Shown here: in pieces, positions 45,759-56,639 of the stretch
Layout: each line of letters starts with the position of its first letter
How positions within the stretch are numbered: position 1 is the first letter of the stretch
Source of the DNA: Adiantum capillus-veneris
Lineage: Eukaryota; Streptophyta; Polypodiopsida; Polypodiales; Pteridaceae
Reading direction: 5' to 3'
DNA: 64,000 nt
Assembly (NCBI GenBank): GCA_014529385.2
Contig: CM043944.1
Span: 74,521,884-74,585,883 of the forward strand
Notes under the pieces: model-generated
Seen by the model: only the letters and a program-made list of their open reading frames with translations
Databases searched by the model: none
What the model was told of the DNA's origin: nothing
Program-made: the position numbers and the translations under genes

Positions 45759-46302
45759 CATTAGAAAATTTCGGAGGTCATTTGGAGGGCCTTGTAAGAA
45801 ATTGTATTTCTCTCTCTAGAAACTTTTTTTAAAATGCACTTGCACCTTGTGAGTACGTCCAAAAAGACAACCAGACACTTTAAAAAGTAGAATTATATTC
45901 CCAATCGTCCTTGAAAACGGTTACTTTTTTATTTAATGTGAGCGTCTTTTTCAGGAGGCAAGTGCGGCGCATTCAAGGTAGCTTACGTCATCACTGAAAG
46001 TTGAAAAGTCACAAGCTGTCAAATAGTGATAGATTTTGAGGATTTTGACACCACCAATGCGTCCGGAATGCCAAAATACCCTAAAAACGAATGTCTACTT
46101 GTCTCATTCCGACATCTGGAGAGGCAAAAAATGTCAAAAAACCTCAAAAAATGGGCTTTTTACTTAAGGCGCGCGAGGAGGCATTCTAAAATGCTAGAAT
46201 GCCCCTCTACGCGCCGTTAGTACAAAGCTTCTTTTAGTGATTTTTGGACAATTATCTTTCAAGAAAGCCTACCCATGTTTCTCTATTGCACTTTTGCACC
46301 AT

Positions 46303-46359
<57 letters not shown>

Positions 46360-46363
46360 CTCG

Positions 46364-46414
<51 letters not shown>
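46303..46414. repeat. (CT)n microsatellite in the fold-back loop
   Basis: Over 100 bp of CT with three CTCGCT variants in the middle. Long Leu-Ser frames here are artefacts. Confidence 0.95.
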
Positions 46415-46416
<2 letters not shown>

Positions 46417-46685
46417 TTCTATAGCTTAGCATATTTAAAGAGAGAGAGAGTGAGAGACTCCCATTACTAACGGCGCGCGTGGAGCATGTTTTGACCTCAA
46501 AAAACACCTCCTCGCGCCGTTAGTATAAGGTAACAGAAAGACTCTCTCTCTCTCTCTCTTTCCCCCGCCTTACTTCCTCTCTCTATAACACTCACACATA
46601 CACACATAAACACATACACTGGTGGATGCACAATACTAAAGGCGCGCATAGAGACATGCACACCGGTTGTGCCTCTCTATGCGTG

Positions 46686-46692
46686 CCTATAG

Positions 46693-46733
<41 letters not shown>

Positions 46734-46794
46734 GGGGGGGCTCTTTGTGTTTGTGTGTGTGTGTGTGTACGTTATATTTGTGTGTCTGTGTGTT

Positions 46795-46833
<39 letters not shown>

Positions 46834-46870
46834 TATATTTGTGTCTCTGTGTGTTTGTGTGTATGTTATA
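46686..46870. repeat. (TA)n, (AG)n, G-run and (GT)n tracts
   Basis: TA units at 46690-46714, AG units, a G8 run, then two GT tracts separated by repeated GTTATATTTGTGTCTCTG phrases. Confidence 0.9.
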
Positions 46871-47544
46871 TTTGTCTGTCTCTGTGTGTGATCAAAATGC
46901 ACTTTGTAGAATTGTAACAATGGGTGTGTGTGCTCACTCTTATAGACCCGAAATTATGATCTCTAAGGCTAAGATGATGAAGAAAAAACCTATGTGATAG
47001 ATGGAGGTCTTTTTAGAGATTTTTTGACATTTTTCTCTCAAAAAGCTCTCTAAAAGAGGAAAAAAGGGGCTTTTTACTAACGGCGCGCGATGAGGCATTC
47101 CAAAATTTTGGAATGCCCCCTCGCGCGCCGTTAGTAAAATGTTCTTTTAGGGGTTTTTGACATTCTTTGCCTCTTTGGATGTCGGAGCTAGGCAATTGGA
47201 CATTCATTTCTAGGATATTTGGGCGTTCCGGACGCATTGACAGTATCAAAAGTTTCAAAATCTTCCACCACTTGATAGTTTTGTAACTTTTTGAATTCTA
47301 GTGATGACGTAAGCCGTATCAAATGCACCGCATCTACCTTCTGAAAAAGGTGCTCGCATTAAATGAAAGACAGTGATCGTCTTCAAGGACCACTAGATTA
47401 TTAAATGAGGAGAGGGACACCTTTTATATTTTTGTTAATATCAATCTATTTTTCTACGTAACGTAGGCTCTTCTCTCATTGGAAGAGCTTATTTTCCTCT
47501 CTCTTCCAAAAGGCCCTCCAAAAGACCTCCGAAATCTCCTAATG

Positions 47545-47880
47545 GGATAGCTGTGTTGACACCCTATGGCCTTAAGGCTGTAGACTAGCCCAAATGCTTA
47601 TGTGCCCTTTTAAAGACTCTATATAATCACCCTATATCCGTAAGATTGTAGGGTAGCCAAATGCTTTTGGGAGATTCTATGTTGACACCCTATGGGCCTA
47701 AGGCTATAGAGTAACCCAGATGCTTATGTGCCCTTTTAGAGACTCGGTGTAATCACCCTACATCTGTAAGGTTGTTGGGTATCCCATTTTCTTTTGGGGG
47801 ATTCTATGGCCCTAGGGCCATAGGGTGTCATGTCTACAAAGAACTCTATGATCCTCAAGTCATAGTGTATTCTTCCCAAA
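47545..47880 (+). repeat. palindrome-core repeats flanking the fold-back element
   Basis: About five units of ~95-130 bp. The core at 47804-47823 is a perfect 20-bp palindrome. Confidence 0.85.
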
Positions 47881-48182
47881 CCTCATATGATCAATTAAAT
47901 TTAAAGTATTACATAATATATATCTTATGACCATATATAAATGTAGAATTCTATTTACCAAAACATGTCCATATAATACCATACACTTAAGTCTAATTCA
48001 TTTATTGTGAAAAAACTCAAACTCACAAGTTCACATTTTTTCAAAGAAAATAAATTGAGAACAATAACAAGCCAAACATCAATGTTTTTAACATCATGGG
48101 CAGATTTGAGATGGGACAAATAAAATAAAATGACAACAATAATAATCTAAATATCAGTAATGTAATATCATGGGTGTCTAGC
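47881..48182. other. AT-rich spacer, no feature
   Basis: No coding sense recognised. It lies directly downstream of the minus-strand gene. Confidence 0.5.
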
Positions 48183-50920
48183 TTAACCTGTTTCCTGTAG
48201 ACTTTCTAGAATGGCCTCAGCACTTGCATCCAATGGTTCTTCAATTTCTTCTTCCTCTGAATCCTTGGCATTGACTTTCTTTGTGTTATCCACACCTGCC
48301 CACCTTCTAAGATCAGGGTCTTCTTCCACTATGGAATGGCAAAGAGATTCCAATTGCGTCATTTGATCACTACTACATGCAACTGATATCACCTTTCTCT
48401 ATTGTTGTAGTGCCTCTTTAGTCCCATAGCCTAATGATAATATGTCTATCACTTGATCATCTTATTTGAGACAAATGCATTTGATTGCACGACGTACAAA
48501 AAAGGATTTGGCCGTGGTCATAGCATCATACTCGTCGTCATTGATGCAGAGAGTATGCATTGGCTCCAACAATGACTCTTTAACACTAGAGTAGTTAGTG
48601 TACTGCTCTCCTTGACTGAAAAATGCCCAAACCCCAAAAACTGCTTCGCGAAGAGCACATATTTGGATGGTCTCTGATCCCATTAAGGAGCTCAAAGGTA
48701 GAACGTGCATTTCATACCATTTAGCTTTTTCAGAAATTGCCTTCTCTAGGGAAGCAGCATGCTGATACTTGACTAAGCCGGCAATTAAAAAATCTGATGG
48801 TTGATGTGCTGCCCCACATACTCCATTAATTACTTTACCAAATTGGGCAGCACTCCAACCACTAGATGTAATACTTTTGTGTGTTGTGTCTATGATGCAA
48901 ACACCAATACGAATTTTAGAGCTATTCTCACTACAGAGAAACTCAATGACTTCCAAATTCTTTCCAACACACTTGATTGTCCATGGTAAAATGAATTGAA
49001 AACTAGAAGTGCCATTCTTTTATGCAATGATCCACTGCACATATCCCCTAGTGATCTCAGGAATTGGCTCTTTCTCCTTTCCTTTTTGTAGTAGGAGATT
49101 TAGCCATCGCGTACAACTCGTGAATAGAGATTTGTAAATCTCATCTGTAATGTTATAATGAGACTTACATTTATCCCATGAAGTAACTGCTATTGCTGAT
49201 GGATCTATCTCTTTAAATGCCATCAACATTTGAGGCTCAAAAACCCTGGTCTTCTTTAAGACCGTTTCACGTGCAGTGAGGTCGAGAATGCCCGCTTGTT
49301 GACGTGGTTGCTTCACTAAGCAAATCTTCTCATCTGCCAGCTCTTGTTGTAGTAGCTTGACATCATTATCTTCTAAACTAGCTAGGCATCTAAAGGTTGT
49401 TATGCTTGGTTGTTGCTCATGAGAAGTTGATGTCTGATTCTTCTCCAAGATGTGTATCCATTGATCATAGATTTCATCATCGTACATGACCATGTGTGCT
49501 TCTTTGTTGGCAAATGATTTATGGTTGAACACGATGTTCGCCACATTTACAAAGGACTTCAAAATAAAGAAAAGAAAATTAACTTTATTTCAAGACATAT
49601 TTGTAACAAAAACAAGCATAGGGAAGTGGAACTTACATCCCAACCTGCTCGACTTGGATGACCGACAGGAACACCTGCCTTGGGTTTTGTTGGTTTAGAA
49701 TATGCAAGCCATTGACTACGGCCATGCTTCAAGACCTCCACATAAGGCTGGTGTTTCATTACTGTTATTCTCTCCATGTTCTCCATTCTGAAAATTTGAA
49801 CAGCAACCTCTTTCGGAGCGTCTACCACTATCCTTGCAGTTCTAAACTTGTAGAACTCTTTTCTCAAAGCATACTTAGTGTTGTTGTTACGCAAAAAAGC
49901 TCTAGCCGCTATGATGGAATGTTGACCAGCTAGAATCCAGTAGTGGTATGTTGATAGCTTGTCTCCATGCACTTCATCTGTTTGTAAAGGCATTTTTGTA
50001 ATTGGGTTATACGGCATCAAGTCTGCTACACTGGAGACTGGCCTAGAGTGCCCTGTAAATTGCTTCAAGAGATATTTCACATATACATCTGACAATGGTC
50101 TGCATCTATAGCCTTCTGGTGCAAGGTTGCATTGCTCAACTGGGATCAATTGGGTAAATTATACACCAAATTTAAAATAGTGGTCAATTCCGACGTATCC
50201 ATCTAGCCCACTCTTAGAAGTTTTGGCAACTTCTTTATCAAAATCTTTTTCTTTGGGCTATATAATAGAGTCCAACACAGCTAAGGATGCTGAGTCCACA
50301 ACCATTGCCACTGAGGGGGTTCCAACTGTTAGGGTTGCAAGTCCACTATAATCTCGTGCTTCTTGAGTCTGTAAGGGTATAACTGAAAGATTTTCTTCGG
50401 CCACATTTCCACTATTTTCTCCAAGTGAGGGAGTCTGACTCTCCTTGAGCGTCTTAGATTGATTTGTTTTACCTGTGTCTTCATTCTTTCGCTTCTTATT
50501 CTTCTTTGTGCTGCTCAATTTACCTAAATATTGATTGACTTTCTTAAAGCCCTCACTCTATAAGTCTATAAAGTTCTCACTTGGAGTGTCGTCTTGAAGC
50601 TCCACCCACCCTGCTTTTGTCATTGTCACTCCTTCAGAATCAACCTTCACCAATTTTTGAGCAAAGGCCACAGGCTCCAACAAGTAGGAGTCACCATTGA
50701 GTAGTTTTACTCCAAGGCATGGAGACATTTCAAGATCTGAACAATCTTTCTTTATCTCCTTGACAATACCACAGTCCTTGAAGGGCAATTGCTCTTTATC
50801 TTGAAAGAACAAATGGACTTTCTCATCACTTCCACCATTTGGCAAGTGAAAATCTAGATACCCAGAACTTGGTGTTGAGCCTGTTGCATCAACTAACTTT
50901 GACTTTCTCTTCTGAGACAT
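48183..50920 (-). pseudogene. uncharacterised plant gene with a ParB-like motif, six in-frame stops, one intron
   Basis: From ATG at 50920 (just after an acceptor-like TTCTTTTTACAG, so an upstream exon is possible) one frame runs to TAA at 48183. One intron of 80 bp (49557-49636; GTAAGT donor, TTTTGAAG acceptor) joins AGWD to SFVNVANIV. The total is 886 codons with no frameshift. Six stops interrupt it: TAG 50558, TAG 50258, TAA 50159, TAA 49020, TAA 48462 and TAG 48399. The N-terminus is basic and polar. The middle has IPVEQCNLAPEGYRCRPLS and YWILAGQHSIIAARAFL, resembling the ParB/Srx-type G-x-H-R-x-x-A motif with Gln-His in place. The C-terminal half is of unknown fold and ends acidic. Function unknown. 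Similar proteins, as I recall, form families in non-seed plants. Confidence 0.6.
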
Positions 50921-50959
50921 TTTCTGTAAAAAGAATGACATATATTTAGACAAGATGGA

Positions 50960-53900
50960 TATTATTACATCCATATGGACCTAGGGCCATAGAGTCACCT
51001 CTATGTTAAACCATGTGGTCCTAGGTCCAAAGGGTGCCAACAAAATGGTTCTACAAGTGTACCTAGGCCACTCTATGGTAGTGTGATCACATGTTCCCTT
51101 ATGACATTAGAGGACCCTCAAAGAAGTATCCCTTGAATGGCCTCAATACCCCTTTAGAGCCTCTACACCAACACCATATGGCAATCTGTGGCCTGAAGCC
51201 CATAGGGTCCCCTGCATACTAGTAAGAACCTCTCTATGCTCTACATTGGCATCCTATGGGCCCAAGGCCACAAGGTGGCCACAATGTTTTAAAGAAACAC
51301 TTCATGAGGGTTTTCTGGTAACCTATGACCCTAGGGCCATATGGTGCTCTCCATGCAAGTAAAAACCACTATTTGCTCTATATTGAGGAGACCTTGTGGG
51401 ATGAAGTCCATAGGGTCCCCTCTATGCTAGTAAGAACCTCTGTTTACTCTATAATGGCACCCTATGGCCTGAAGGTCATAGGGTTCCCTCTATGCTACTA
51501 AGAATCTCTTTGTGCTCTATGCTCTATCGTCTATGCTCTATCGTCTATGCTCTATGATCTATATTGACTTCCTATGGCCCCAAGACCACAAGGTGCCCTC
51601 ATCGTTTCCAAAAACACCTCATTGTTTTGCTATGGCCCTAGGGCCATAGCTCTCTATGCCGATATAAAGCACCATGCTCTATATTAGATCCCTAAGGCCT
51701 GAAGGCCATAGGGTTGGCCTCAAGGGCCCCAAGGGTGCTCTGTATGCCAATGAAAAATACTATTCGCTCTACATTGAGAAGAGCTTGTGGGCTGAAGGCC
51801 ATAGGAACCCTTCTATGATGGATTTTTGACAACCAATCCCCCTAGGTCAGGATGTTCTTTATGCTAGTAAAAACACTATTTGCTCTATATTGGCACCATG
51901 TGACTTGAAAGCCATATGGTCCCCTATAGTCTAGTAAGAGTCTCTCCATGCTCTTTATTGGCACCCTTTGGCCTGAAGGCCATAGGGTCCGATCTTTGCT
52001 AGTAAGAACCGATCTATGCTCTATATTGGCACCCTATGGCCTTCCCATAGGGTCCCCTGTATGCTAGTAAGAACCTCTCTATGCTCTACACATCCGATGA
52101 CCCCAAGGCCACAAGTTGCCCTCTATGTTTTGAAGAAACCCTTCAGGAGGGTTTTTTGGCAACCTATGGACCTAGGGCCATAGGGTGCTCTCTATGCCAT
52201 TGAGCAACCCTCATTGTTTTGGTGCCCTATGGCCCCAGGTATAAATCACTATTTGGTCTCTCTATGCTAGTAAGAACTGATCTTTGTTTTATATTGGCAC
52301 CCTTTGGCCTGAAGACCATAGGGTCCTCTCTATGCTAGTAAGAACCGATCTATTCTCTATATTCAGGACATAGGGTCCCTTGTATGTTAGTAAGAACCTC
52401 TCTATGCTCTACACATACTATGACCCCAAGGGCACAAGGTGCCCTCTATGTTTTGAAGAAACCCTTCGTGATGGTTTTTTGGCAACCTATGGACCCAGGG
52501 CCATAGGGTGCTCTCTATGCTAGTAAAAACACTATTTTCTCTATATCCTGGAGATTTTGTGGGCTGAAGGCCATAGGTTCCCCTCTATGCTAGTGAGAAC
52601 CTCTGGTTTCTCTACGTTGACACCCTGTGGCCTGAAGGCCATAGGGTTCCTTGTATGCTAGTAAGAAGCTCTCTATGCTCTATATTGACATCCTATGGCC
52701 CCATGTATAAAGCACTATTTGGTCTCTCTATGTTAGTAAGAACCGATCTATGCTCTATATTGGCACCCTATGGCCTGAAGGCCGTAGGGTCCCCCCTATG
52801 CTAGTAAGTAACTCTCTATGTTATACACATCCTATATGTTTTGAAGAAACCCTTCATGAGGGTTTTTTGGCAACCCATGGACCCAGGGCCATAGGATTCT
52901 CTCTATGCCATTGAGGAGACCTTGTGGGCTGAAGGCCATAGGGTCTCCTCTATGCTAGTAAGAACCTCTGTTTTCTCTATGTTGACACCCTATGACCTGA
53001 AGGCCATAGGGTTCCCTCTATTATAGTAAGAAGCTCTCTATGCTCTATGCTCTATATTGACATCCTATGGCCCCAAGGCCACAAGGTGCCCTCATAGTTT
53101 TGTAAAAACCCTCATTGTTTTGTCACATTATGCTCCCAAGTATAAAGCACTATTTGGTCTCTCTATGCTAGCAAGAACCGATCTATGCTCTATATTGGGA
53201 CCCTATGGCGTTCAGGCCATAGGGTCCTATGTATGCTAGTAAGAACCTCTCTATGCTCTACACATCTTATGACCCTAAGGGCACAAGGTGCCTTGTATGT
53301 TTTAAAAATACCCTTCATGAGGGTTTTTTTGGCAACCTATGGACCCAGGACCATAGGGTGCTCTATATGCCAGTAAAAAACACTATTGCTCTATATTGAT
53401 GAGACCTTGTGTGCTGAAGGCCATAGGGTCCCCTCTATGCTAGAACCTCTGTTTTCTCTATATTGAGACCCTGTGGCTTGAAGGCCATAGGGTTCCCTCT
53501 ATGGTAGTAAGAAGCTCTCTATGCTCTATGCTCTAAATTGACATCCTATGGCCCCAAGGCCACAAGGTTCCCTCATTGTTTTGACACCTTAAGGCCCCAT
53601 GTATAAAGCACTATTTGGTCTCTCTATGCTAGTAAGAACCGATATATGCTCCATATTGGGATCCTGTAGCCTTCAAGCCATAGAGTCCCTGTATTCTTGT
53701 AAGAACCTCTCTATGCTCTACACATCTTAAAGAAACCATTCATGACGGTTTTTTGGAAACCTATGGACCAAGGTCCATAGGGTGCTCTCTATGCCAGTAA
53801 AAAACACTATTTTCTCTATATTGAGGAGACCTTGTGGGCTGAAGGCCATTGGGTCCCCTCTATGCTAGTAAGAATCTCTGTTATCTCTATATTGACACCC

Positions 53901-54015
53901 TGTGGCCTGAAGGCCATAGGGTTCCCTCTATGGTAGTAAGAAGCTCTCTATGCTCTTTGCTCTATGCTCTACATAGAGATCCTATGGCCCGAAGGCCACA
54001 AGGTGCCCTCATTGT
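50960..54015 (+). repeat. palindrome-core repeat, subfamily B
   Basis: Dozens of units of the form CTCTATGCTAGTAAGAACC, TCTCTATGCTCTATATTGG, CACCCTATGGCCTGAAGGCC, ATAGGGTCCC. A second recurring module has TTGAAGAAACCCTTCATGAGG and GTTTTTTGGCAACCTATGG. A perfect 22-bp palindrome (GCTATGGCCCT / AGGGCCATAGC) lies at 51629-51650. Confidence 0.9.
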
Positions 54016-55150
54016 TTCAGATGGAAAGTAGGGCACCTTGTGACCCTAGGGAACATAGGGAGTCCTGTGGCCCTTCAGATTGTAGGTTGTCACTCTATGG
54101 CCCTTGGGCCACAAGGTCTCTAGATGGGACGTAGAGCACCCTGTGATCCTATGGATATAGGGCCATAGGATCTCCAAAAAAAACATATGGAACCCTATGG
54201 CCCTTGGGCCACAAGGTCTCAAGATGGAACATAGGGCACCTTTTGATCCTATGGCCATAGGTTCCTTATGTTCCTTTTGGAGATTTTATGGCGCTAGGGC
54301 CATAGGATCTTCAGAAGTAGCATAGAGGGAACCATATGGCCCTTGAGATTGTACATTGCCATCCAATGGCCCTTGGGTCACATTGTATCTTGATGGGACA
54401 TAGGGCACCCTGTGATCCTATGTCCGTAGGGCCCTATGTTCCTTCTGGAGATCCTATGGCCCGAGGACCATAGGATCTCCAAAAGGAACATAGGGAACCC
54501 TGTGATCCTATGTCCGCAGGGCCATATGTTCATTTTGGAGATCCTATGGCTCGAGGACCATAGGATCTCCAGAAGGAACATAGGGAACCCTGTGATCCTA
54601 TGTCCGTAGGGCCATATGTTAATTTTGGAGATCCTATGGCTCGAGGACCATAGGATCTCCAAAAGGAAAATAGGGAACCCTATGGCCTTTGAGATTGTAC
54701 ATTCCCACACTATGGCCCTTGGGCCACAAGGTCTCCAATAGGTCACCCTTTGATTCTATGGCCCTAGGTTCTTTATGTTGCTTTTGGAGATTCTATGGCT
54801 CTAGAGCCACCGTATCTCCAAAAGGAACATAGGGAACCCTATGGCCCTTGAGATTGTACATTGCCACCCTAAGGCCCTTGGGCCACAAGGTCTCTAGATC
54901 GGACATAGAGCACCATGTGACCCTATGGCCATAGTGCCATATATATGTTTTGGAGATCCTGTGGCCCTATGGCCATAGGATCTTCAATAGGAAAATAGGG
55001 AACCCTATGACCCTTGAGATTGTCCATTGGCACCCTATGGCCAGATGGGACATTGGTCACCCTATAGTACAATGTGAGACCACCCTATGGCCTTATGGTC
55101 ATAGGGTGCCTTAGGGCCATATGTTACTCTTTAGTATGAGGTGAAACCCT
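54016..55150 (+). repeat. palindrome-core repeat, subfamily C
   Basis: The core becomes GGAGATCCTATGG..CCATAGGATCTCC with linkers AAAAGGAACATAGGGAACCC and TTGAGATTGTACATTGCCA. Three consecutive 90-bp units run from about 54417 to 54690 (GGAGATCC at 54447, 54537, 54627). Confidence 0.9.
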
Positions 55151-56639
55151 ATGTAGCCACACCCTGTCTGCCCTTCTAAAGATTCAATGTCTAGTTTTAT
55201 TTTGGTGACTACAAATGAATTTAAAGAAACTATATGACACCATATCTTACAAGCACATATAGTTTACACTTTCTTTCCCACCTTCTTGCCTCTTTTTTTT
55301 TTCCCATCCTCCTGCAACTGAACCCTAATGCATCCTCATACAACAGCGTGCTCTACTCGTCCTCTTACAACGTGTGCCCAACTCCCCACAACCCAATTAC
55401 AGGTATCCATAGTTTCAGCATTTTCTGTAGTTGTTGTCCTTTGCATTTGCAAGTTTATAATTTTTTGTTGTAATTAGAGATTTTTGCAATTAGATTTTTA
55501 TAATTTTACAGCATTAGGTCACTTATGAGGAGTTTTCTGTTTTACAGATTTAGGTCCCTAATAAGAGTTTTTGGTTTTACAAATTTAGGTCCCTAATTAG
55601 TGTCTTCTGTTTTATATTTTTAGGTCTCTAATTAGAGTATTCTGTATTACAATTTTAGATCTCTAATTAGAGATTTTTCTGTTTTATAGTTCTACAGTCT
55701 ACAATTTTACAGTTTTAGAGATGTAATTAATGATTTTTGTTTATTGTTCTAGAGAGAGGTGATTCACAATTTAGCTAAAACGTAATTAGATTAAGAACAG
55801 TTAAAACCGAATTAAGAAAAAAGATTAGGGTTTCTACAGGTTACCTCTGAGTAAATGTGTGTTTGATGAAAACCGGCTGCAGCAGTAGCAAGCAGTAACT
55901 TAGGTGTGTTGAGGCCGCGACGATGATGGTAACAGATCTGTGTTTGGAAGGTCGCGACAGCAGCCCTTCTGTTGAAGCTTGTGGCAATGGCTTCGCGTAG
56001 ATCTGTGTGCGCATTGCAACGATGGCGTAGAAATGTATGCGTAGGGAGAGAGGGAGAGAGAGACAGAGAAAGACAAGCTCTGTGTGTGCAGGTTTTTGTG
56101 TAGGTTTCGAGCAAGAAACGAGAGAGAGAAAGAGAGCGATAGCGCGGAAAAAATTGTGGTAGAGAGAGAAAGAGAGAGATAAGGTTAGTTAGGTTAGGTT
56201 AGAAATTCAAAAATTGAATTTTGAATGTAGGGGTTGTTCTCACGGGTTTGCAGCTTTGTGCGAAAATGAGACATAGCTCCTCGGCTCCGAACTTGAAAGA
56301 GCTTTATAAAAAAAAAAAGTTGGTGCAAGGCTTTGTCAATGTCCATATCTTTGTAGTACGAGTGGAACGACACCCATGAAGCAAAATTTGACTTCAAAAT
56401 CATAATCTGCATAGTAAAAAATACACTAAAAATAGCTAAATTTTAAAAAAATTATCCCGAAAATTGTGCGCTATTTTTTTGTCCGATATCAATAAGTGTA
56501 TTTGAAAACCCATTATGACAAATTTTGTCGTAGCATTAAAAAAAAATTTAATTATTTTTTTAATTTATGCCACTTGCGGATATCCCTTGAATGGCCGAAA
56601 TTGTTATGAAGACACCTCAGCCACCCCTGGGCTCACACC
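55151..56639. other. unassigned sequence between palindrome blocks
   Basis: A C/T-rich leader-like part (55234-55400), a short tandem array, then AG-rich sequence with a 100-codon minus-strand frame (55812-56114) of low complexity. None is convincing as a gene. Confidence 0.4.
55490..55740. repeat. short tandem array, ~37-bp unit
   Basis: TTTTACAGATTTAGGTCCCT, AATTAGAG and TTTTCTG recur about six times with drift. Confidence 0.75.

Larger units (their letters stand above)
45759..47544. mobile_element. fold-back transposon with long terminal inverted repeats
   Basis: Two arms of about 470 bp (45759-46230 and 47070-47544) are inverted copies. Left CATTAGAAAATTTCGGAGG pairs with right CCTCCGAAATCTCCTAATG. 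AAGGTAGCTTACGTCATCAC has its inverse near 47305, and GCGTCCGGAATGCC has its inverse near 47230. Inside are four GC-rich hairpins flanked by ACTAACGGCGCGC / GCGCGCCGTTAGT forms (about 46160-46220, 46465-46530, 46640-46690, 47075-47135). It codes for no protein. Mutator-like or foldback class is inferred. The insertion is within a palindrome-core repeat, and a clear target duplication was not seen. Confidence 0.8.

Noticed and set aside
46237-46507. Leu-Ser and Arg-Glu repeat frames
   Set aside because: Artefacts of the (CT)n tract.
48183-50920. Nuclear genetic code with TAA/TAG read as glutamine
   Set aside because: Other genes in the window also contain TGA stops and end with ordinary TAA/TAG. 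The TAG at 38920 sits at a Trp position, not Gln. Simple decay explains it.
54046-54746. Minus-strand frames rich in GPRAI/ILWSSGHRI
   Set aside because: They are translations of the palindrome repeats. The peptide repeats only because the DNA does.
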